Below are positions 59,952 through 64,000 of a DNA stretch of 64,000 bases, in pieces. The notes beneath the pieces are model-generated. The model was not told where the DNA came from. It ran no database searches and was given only the letters and a program-made list of their open reading frames with translations. The position numbers and the translations under genes are program-made. The stretch is from Alcanivorax quisquiliarum. Lineage in GTDB: Bacteria; Pseudomonadota; Gammaproteobacteria; Pseudomonadales; Alcanivoracaceae. Position 1 is the stretch's first letter; each line of letters starts with the position of its first letter. The stretch is taken from assembly GCF_023051175.1 (NCBI RefSeq), contig NZ_JALKII010000002.1:496001-560000 (forward strand), given 5' to 3'.

Positions 59952-60198
59952 TTACCAGTTGGATGCGTGCCGGCTGTTGTGCCCGCTGCCTGTTATCAAG
60001 ACGCAAAACCGGGTGCGCGAGCTGGCGCACGGTGATGTGCTCGAAGTGCTTGCCACAGACCCGGGTGTGCTCAATGATGTGCCCGCCTGGGCGCGCATCA
60101 ACGGCCACCAGGTGCTGGAGAGCGGGCGGCGTGACGGCATCATCTTCGTGCGTCTGCAAGTGGTTCGCGACACAGCCGTGAACTCGCCGCACCAATAA
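59932..60198 (+). CDS. TusA-family sulfur carrier
   Basis: The protein is 88 residues. DACRLLCPLPVIKTQNRVREL contains the CPxP motif whose cysteine carries persulfide sulfur. The beta-alpha-beta fold continues with EVLATDPGVLNDVPAWARINGH. TusA-type proteins hand sulfur to tRNA thiolases or other acceptors. It overlaps the PP-loop gene by 20 bases in a different frame and so is coupled to it. The stop lies inside the first NtrC box of glnA. Confidence 0.9.
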   Translation: MKSAVADYQLDACRLLCPLPVIKTQNRVRELAHGDVLEVLATDPGVLNDVPAWARINGHQVLESGRRDGIIFVRLQVVRDTAVNSPHQ

Positions 60199-60233
60199 AG
60201 TGCGCCGCGCTGGGCAGTGCACTTTGTTGGTGC
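60189..60233. promoter_or_regulatory. Two NtrC enhancer boxes of glnA
   Basis: GCAC-N7-GTGC occurs at 60189-60203 and 60219-60233, with centres 30 bp apart, three helical turns. The two also form a 17-bp imperfect inverted repeat. They lie about 116 and 86 bases upstream of the predicted sigma-54 start, normal for glnA enhancers. Confidence 0.8.
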
Positions 60234-60285
60234 GGGAAAAGCATGAGCATGAGACGGAATGCACGAGTTACGGGCGGTTCCGGCA

Positions 60286-60300
60286 TGGCATGTAATTTGC
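60286..60300 (+). promoter_or_regulatory. Sigma-54 promoter of glnA
   Basis: TGGCA-N6-TTGC has GG (60287-60288) and GC (60299-60300) exactly 12 bases apart. The predicted start is at about 60312, leaving a leader of about 120 bases before the glnA ATG. Confidence 0.85.
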
Positions 60301-60430
60301 TCTTTCACTGGAGCAGAACGGCGGTGCTTGCATCGCCCCGGCAATACATCTAGGTCAGTAACGGCCACCTCGCCCCGCGTTTATGCCGGGCCAGGTAAAA
60401 TTTCATGCTGTTCCAGGAGGATGCTTCACC

Positions 60431-61837
60431 ATGTCTTCAAAGACACAGAAACTGATCAAAGAGAACGACGTCAAGTGGGTGGATCTGCGCTTCACCGACA
60501 GCCGTGGCAAGGAGCAGCACGTCACCTACCCGGCGTCAGATGTGGATGAAGACTTTTTTCAGGACGGCAAGATGTTCGATGGCTCTTCCATCGGCGGCTG
60601 GAAGGGCATCAACGAATCCGACATGATCCTGATGCCTGACGACGAGTCGGCGGTGCTGGATCCGTTCACCGATGTTGCCACCATTAATGTGCGCTGCAAT
60701 ATCGTCGAGCCGGCCACCATGCAAGGATACGACCGCGATCCCCGCTCTATCGGCCAGCGTGCGGAAGAGTACCTGAAGTCCACAGGCATCGCGGACTCTG
60801 CCCTGTTCGGCCCGGAACCGGAGTTTTTCGTATTTGACGGCGTGAAGTGGAATTCCTCCATGAACAGCCAGTCTTACGAAATCTACTCCGAAGAGGCGGC
60901 CTGGGTGGCCGGCGAAGACTTCGACAAGAACAACATCGGCCACCGGCCTCGTGTAAAAGGCGGTTACTTCCCGGTGCCGCCGGTGGACAGCCTGCACGAT
61001 TTGCGCGCGGCGATGTGCGCCGCCATGGAGCAGATGGGTCTGGTGGTGGAAGTGCACCACCACGAAGTAGCGACTGCAGGCCAGTGTGAGATCGGCGTCG
61101 GCCCGGCCACGCTGACCCGCAAGGCCGATGAGGTGCAGATTCTGAAATACTGCGTGCAGAACGTGGCCCATGCCTACGGCAAGACCGCCACGTTCATGCC
61201 CAAACCGCTGATCGGCGATAACGGCTCCGGCATGCATGTGCACCAATCGCTGAGCAAGAACGGCAAAAACCTGTTCTCTGGCGATGTGTACGGCGGCCTG
61301 TCGGAAACCGCGCTCTACTATATTGGCGGCATCATCCGCCACGCACGTGCCCTCAACGCCCTGACCAACCCGTCCACCAACTCCTACAAGCGGCTGGTGC
61401 CGGGCTTCGAGGCGCCGGTGATGCTGGCTTATTCGGCACGCAATCGTTCCGCCTCGATCCGTATCCCGTTTGTAAAAAACCCGAAGGCGCGCCGTATCGA
61501 AACCCGCTTCCCCGACCCGACGGCGAACCCGTATCTCGCGTTTTCTGCGCTGTTGATGGCCGGCCTGGATGGCATCCAGAACAAGATTCACCCCGGCGAT
61601 GCCATGGACAAGGACCTGTACGACCTGCCGGCAGAAGAGGCGGCAGCCATCCCGACCGTGGCGCATACCCTGACCATGGCGCTAGATGCGCTGGAGCAGG
61701 ATCACGAGTTCCTGCTGAAAGGCGATGTGTTCTCCAGAGATATGCTGGAAGCGTACATCGCGCTCAAGCGCAGCGACGTGGAGCGCCTGAACATGACACC
61801 GCACCCGGTGGAGTTCGATATGTACTACTCCCTCTGA
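60431..61837 (+). CDS. glnA: Glutamine synthetase type I
   Basis: The 468-residue enzyme makes glutamine from glutamate, ammonia and ATP. The N-terminal beta-grasp has [13 protein letters not shown]. The metal-binding segments [11 protein letters not shown] and [17 protein letters not shown], the ATP loop [15 protein letters not shown] and the ammonia loop are all intact. Adenylylation site Y397 in DKDLYDLP shows control by GlnE. AGGAGG lies upstream of the ATG. It is expressed from a sigma-54 promoter with two NtrC boxes and closed by a terminator at 61849. Confidence 0.98.
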   Translation: MSSKTQKLIKENDVKWVDLRFTDSRGKEQHVTYPASDVDEDFFQDGKMFDGSSIGGWKGINESDMILMPDDESAVLDPFTDVATINVRCNIVEPATMQGYDRDPRSIGQRAEEYLKSTGIADSALFGPEPEFFVFDGVKWNSSMNSQSYEIYSEEAAWVAGEDFDKNNIGHRPRVKGGYFPVPPVDSLHDLRAAMCAAMEQMGLVVEVHHHEVATAGQCEIGVGPATLTRKADEVQILKYCVQNVAHAYGKTATFMPKPLIGDNGSGMHVHQSLSKNGKNLFSGDVYGGLSETALYYIGGIIRHARALNALTNPSTNSYKRLVPGFEAPVMLAYSARNRSASIRIPFVKNPKARRIETRFPDPTANPYLAFSALLMAGLDGIQNKIHPGDAMDKDLYDLPAEEAAAIPTVAHTLTMALDALEQDHEFLLKGDVFSRDMLEAYIALKRSDVERLNMTPHPVEFDMYYSL

Positions 61838-61848
61838 CGCACCCTCAC

Positions 61849-61881
61849 CGCCCCGGCTCACTGCCGGGGCGCTTCCCTCTC
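61849..61881 (+). terminator. Terminator of glnA
   Basis: A perfect 9-bp stem (cgccccggc 61849-61857, gccggggcg 61863-61871), loop tcact, is followed by cttccctctc. Confidence 0.7.
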
Positions 61882-62126
61882 CTCGGCCCCGATACCTTTA
61901 TCGCCAGCGGCAGAACGGCGCTCTGGTGAGCGGCGGCCATGGCAGCCCGGCGCTCGTCCGAGCATGGCCAGCCGAGTATCCGGCACTGTCCTGCTGCCAC
62001 TGCTATCTCACAGCAACATGACTCATTGCGCATTCATCGCCCGGCACCTTGCGTTTGTGCTGTGCTGCTTTGTCATCGTGCCGGCGGCAGCGCACAATCG
62101 GTACATTGTCATCGCCGGAGTACATC

Positions 62127-62804
62127 ATGCGCGGTTTATCGACCCTGATCTGTTTGCTGGGGGTGTTGTTGCTCGGCCCTGCCCAGGCGGAGCCATCGAG
62201 GCCGCCGGCCGAGGCCGAAGCAAGGGCGCCTGCAGGCGCAGGTGAAGGCCGCATCTACCGCATGACGGACGAGCAGGGCAGGGTAATCTTCACCGATTCG
62301 CCCCCGGCCGGTGCTGATGCCCGCGAGGTCAGGCCGCAGCCGTCCAACATCATGCCGGCCCCGGCCCGCCCACAGGGGCAGGCTCGCCCGTCGCCGCCGG
62401 CATCGCCCGATGCGTTTGCCGGGTATTCGGAAATTGTCATCCATGCACCGGCAGCGGATCAGACCTTCCAGAATCCGCAGCAGCCGATCAGCGTGCAGGT
62501 TGGCGTGACACCCGCGTTGCAGGCGGGGCATCAGCTGCGCATCCTGCATAACGGCACGCCTCTGGCTGGCACGCAACTGGTGCAGCCGGTGCGAGGCGCT
62601 CACACACTGGTAGCGCAGGTGCTGGATGACGACGGCAAGGTGCTGGCGGAATCCGGCGCCGTCACGGTGCATGTCCACCGTCCCAGCGTGCTGCTGGGGC
62701 CGGGTGCCCGGCGCGACAATGATGGCGACGGTAAAGGCAAAGAGAAGGGCAAGGCAGTCGAAGATCTGGTGCAGATCCTGCCCTGGTATCCTGCCGAGCG
62801 GTGA
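62127..62804 (+). CDS. DUF4124 domain-containing periplasmic protein
   Basis: The protein is 225 residues from the ATG at 62127, with GGAG seven bases upstream. A signal peptide (LICLLGVLLLGPAQA) is followed by a DUF4124 domain with IYRMTDEQGRVIFTDSPPAGA at about 45-65. A Pro/Ala-rich linker leads to a beta-rich C-terminal domain, about 105-195 (QPISVQVGVTPALQAGHQLRIL). The function is unknown. The position between glnA and glnL is conserved in Pseudomonas. The glnA terminator separates it from glnA. Confidence 0.85.
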   Translation: MRGLSTLICLLGVLLLGPAQAEPSRPPAEAEARAPAGAGEGRIYRMTDEQGRVIFTDSPPAGADAREVRPQPSNIMPAPARPQGQARPSPPASPDAFAGYSEIVIHAPAADQTFQNPQQPISVQVGVTPALQAGHQLRILHNGTPLAGTQLVQPVRGAHTLVAQVLDDDGKVLAESGAVTVHVHRPSVLLGPGARRDNDGDGKGKEKGKAVEDLVQILPWYPAER

Positions 62805-63126
62805 TATTCTGGCTCGGCGCAGAAACGTGGCGTAATGCCGGCGGCTGCGGCTGACGAGGCGATATGCACCATGCTGGTGCATGGAGTATTCTGATGGCCA
62901 GCCCCCCGACGCTGGCGCACGGGAGAGAGCATCAGGGCAACACCGGGAACCTGCCGGGCAAACGCCGACACGCACTGGGCAGCATCGTTAAGCACTGGAA
63001 GCTATCCCAAGGCACTGGGCAAGCACCGGGAAAAACCGGGAAAGTATCTGGTAAGCAGCACAGCCCCTCCCTCCCCGAGCTTTCTTCCTGCCAGCCGAGT
63101 GGCCTGAAACTTGCTAAGGCTCAGGC
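62805..63126. other. 322-base non-coding region upstream of glnL
   Basis: It holds the NtrC palindrome and a possible -10 (TATTCT, 62887-62892). Around 62990-63060 there are short irregular repeats of gcactgg and accggga. No gene is supported. Confidence 0.5.
62865..62881. promoter_or_regulatory. Perfect NtrC palindrome upstream of glnL
   Basis: TGCACCA-TGC-TGGTGCA is the NtrC consensus without a mismatch. It lies over the -35 and spacer of a possible glnL promoter (-10 TATTCT at 62887-62892), an arrangement that allows repression by NtrC as at E. coli glnL. Confidence 0.8.
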
Positions 63127-64000
63127 ATGGCAATCACAACCTACACTGACGACTCGTTGCACAAGCGCCTGCTGGATCATCTCGGCACGGCGGTCTTGCT
63201 GCTGGATCATGTGCTGATCCCCCGCTACCTCAATCCGGCGGCCGAAGTGCTGCTGGCGGCCAGTGCCCAGCGGGTGTTGGGGCAGCCGTTGCCGGAGGGC
63301 TTTTTCAGCGACCCCGAAGCGCGCGCCGCGCTGGCCCGCTGTGCCGAGGAAGGCCACTCATTCACGCGCCGCGAAGCGCGACTTGAAATCATGCCGGGCC
63401 ACAGCGTCACCGTGGATTATTCGGTAACGCAGCTGGCAGAGCCGGGCAGGGCGCCGGCGCTGCTGCTGGAACTGCAGCCGCTGGATCGGATGCTGCGCAT
63501 CGCCCGCGAAGAAGCCTTCACCCACGCCCATCAGGCAACGCGTGCGCTGGTGCGCGGCGTGGCGCACGAGATCAAGAACCCGCTCGGCGGTATTCGTGGT
63601 GCGGCGCAGTTACTGGAGCGGGCGCTGCCAGCGGCGGAGTTGACCGAATACACCCGCGTCATCATCGACGAAGCAGATCGCTTGCGGGCACTGGCGGATC
63701 GCCTGCTCGGGCCACGGCGGGCGCCGCAGTTCCGGCTGCTCAACGTGCACGAATGCCTGGAATACGTGCGCCAGCTGATCCTTGCCGAGCACCCGCACAG
63801 CGTGCGCCTGCGGCGAGATTATGACACCAGCCTGCCCGAGCTGCCGGCGGATCGCGATCAGTTGATTCAGGTGATCCTGAATCTGGCCCGCAATGCGGTG
63901 CAGGCGCTGACAGAGGTCAGCGTGCCCGCGCCCGAGGTGATTTTCCGCACCCGCATCCTGCGGCAATTCACCATCGGCGCGCAGCGCCACCGGCTGGTGC
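63127..64000 (+). CDS. glnL: Nitrogen regulation sensor kinase NtrB (cut by window edge)
   Basis: The first 291 residues are present; the reading frame is open to the window end. A PAS domain covers about 15-125 (LGTAVLLLDHVLIPRYLNPAAEVL). The HisKA box has H147 in VRGVAHEIKNPLGGIRGAAQLLE, the classic NtrB sequence. The HATPase N-box NLARNAVQAL follows at about 254. NtrB, controlled by PII, phosphorylates NtrC, which would act on the boxes at 60189-60233 and 62865-62881. glnG is expected just outside the window. No membrane segment is present, so it is cytoplasmic. Confidence 0.95.
   Translation, partial: MAITTYTDDSLHKRLLDHLGTAVLLLDHVLIPRYLNPAAEVLLAASAQRVLGQPLPEGFFSDPEARAALARCAEEGHSFTRREARLEIMPGHSVTVDYSVTQLAEPGRAPALLLELQPLDRMLRIAREEAFTHAHQATRALVRGVAHEIKNPLGGIRGAAQLLERALPAAELTEYTRVIIDEADRLRALADRLLGPRRAPQFRLLNVHECLEYVRQLILAEHPHSVRLRRDYDTSLPELPADRDQLIQVILNLARNAVQALTEVSVPAPEVIFRTRILRQFTIGAQRHRLV

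Overview
The window is bacterial chromosome from a GC-rich gammaproteobacterium. The order of the core genes follows the Pseudomonas pattern (lptM-lysA-dapF-DUF484-xerC; rnk; argH-algZ-algR; pckA-hslO-hslR; nudE-cysQ; yggX-mutY-asmA; hisBHAF; ctpA-envC; rhodanese-grxC-secB; typA-...-glnA-DUF4124-glnL). The PF10118-type metal-dependent hydrolase and the general gene mix suggest an Alcanivorax-like or other Pseudomonadales/Oceanospirillales genome. The genus is an inference; no rRNA is present to settle it.

Layout. 1-2669: a partial HAD hydrolase, xerC, DUF484 and dapF on the minus strand. 2932-9726: an added hydrolase, an AI-2E transporter and a large AsmA/DUF748 protein, then lysA and lptM. 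9835-15821: rnk with a clear promoter and leader hairpin, DUF924, argH, the algZ/algR LytS-LytTR pair, a TRL-like lipoprotein and an SRPBCC protein. 15868-18428: a response regulator, a PAS histidine kinase and an unknown Cys-rich protein in one operon. 18661-23902: pckA, hslO, hslR, a YrfG-type nucleotidase, nudE and cysQ. 23903-25846: a GCTGG microsatellite and a DHA2-type MFS exporter.

25847-28465 is an accessory island. It holds an orphan HigA-type antitoxin without HigB and a class II Fic AMPylase with its own inhibitory motif. Both genes are preceded by the same operator architecture: TTTGAGAT boxes and inverted TCTCA boxes alternating at 31 and 19 bp, a 50-bp period.

28637-37417 is an 8.7-kb integrated element in the 3' end of tRNA-Phe, bounded by 52-bp direct repeats. 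It encodes a tyrosine integrase, an AlpA-like regulator, a primase/helicase, an HK97-type capsid protein, an HNH nuclease, a P27-type small terminase and several small proteins. It has no large terminase, portal, protease or tail genes. That composition fits a phage satellite that borrows a helper's packaging motor. It is the best candidate in the window for an undescribed system.

37504-53457: yggX, mutY, an AsmA protein, a 7TMR-DISM sensor kinase, a GNAT protein, the his genes, a BASS transporter, a deacetylase/CtpA/EnvC cell-wall set, rhodanese-grxC-secB (gpmI absent from its usual place) and trmL. 53509-60198: bipA, a retropepsin / inactive-transglutaminase-7TM / ATP-grasp operon, and a PP-loop thiolase with TusA standing where thiI is usual. 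60189-64000: the nitrogen-control locus, with two NtrC boxes, a sigma-54 promoter, glnA, a DUF4124 protein, a perfect NtrC palindrome and a truncated glnL.

All calls were made by reading the sequence and recalling protein families; no database search was run. Numbers are residues from the stated start codon.
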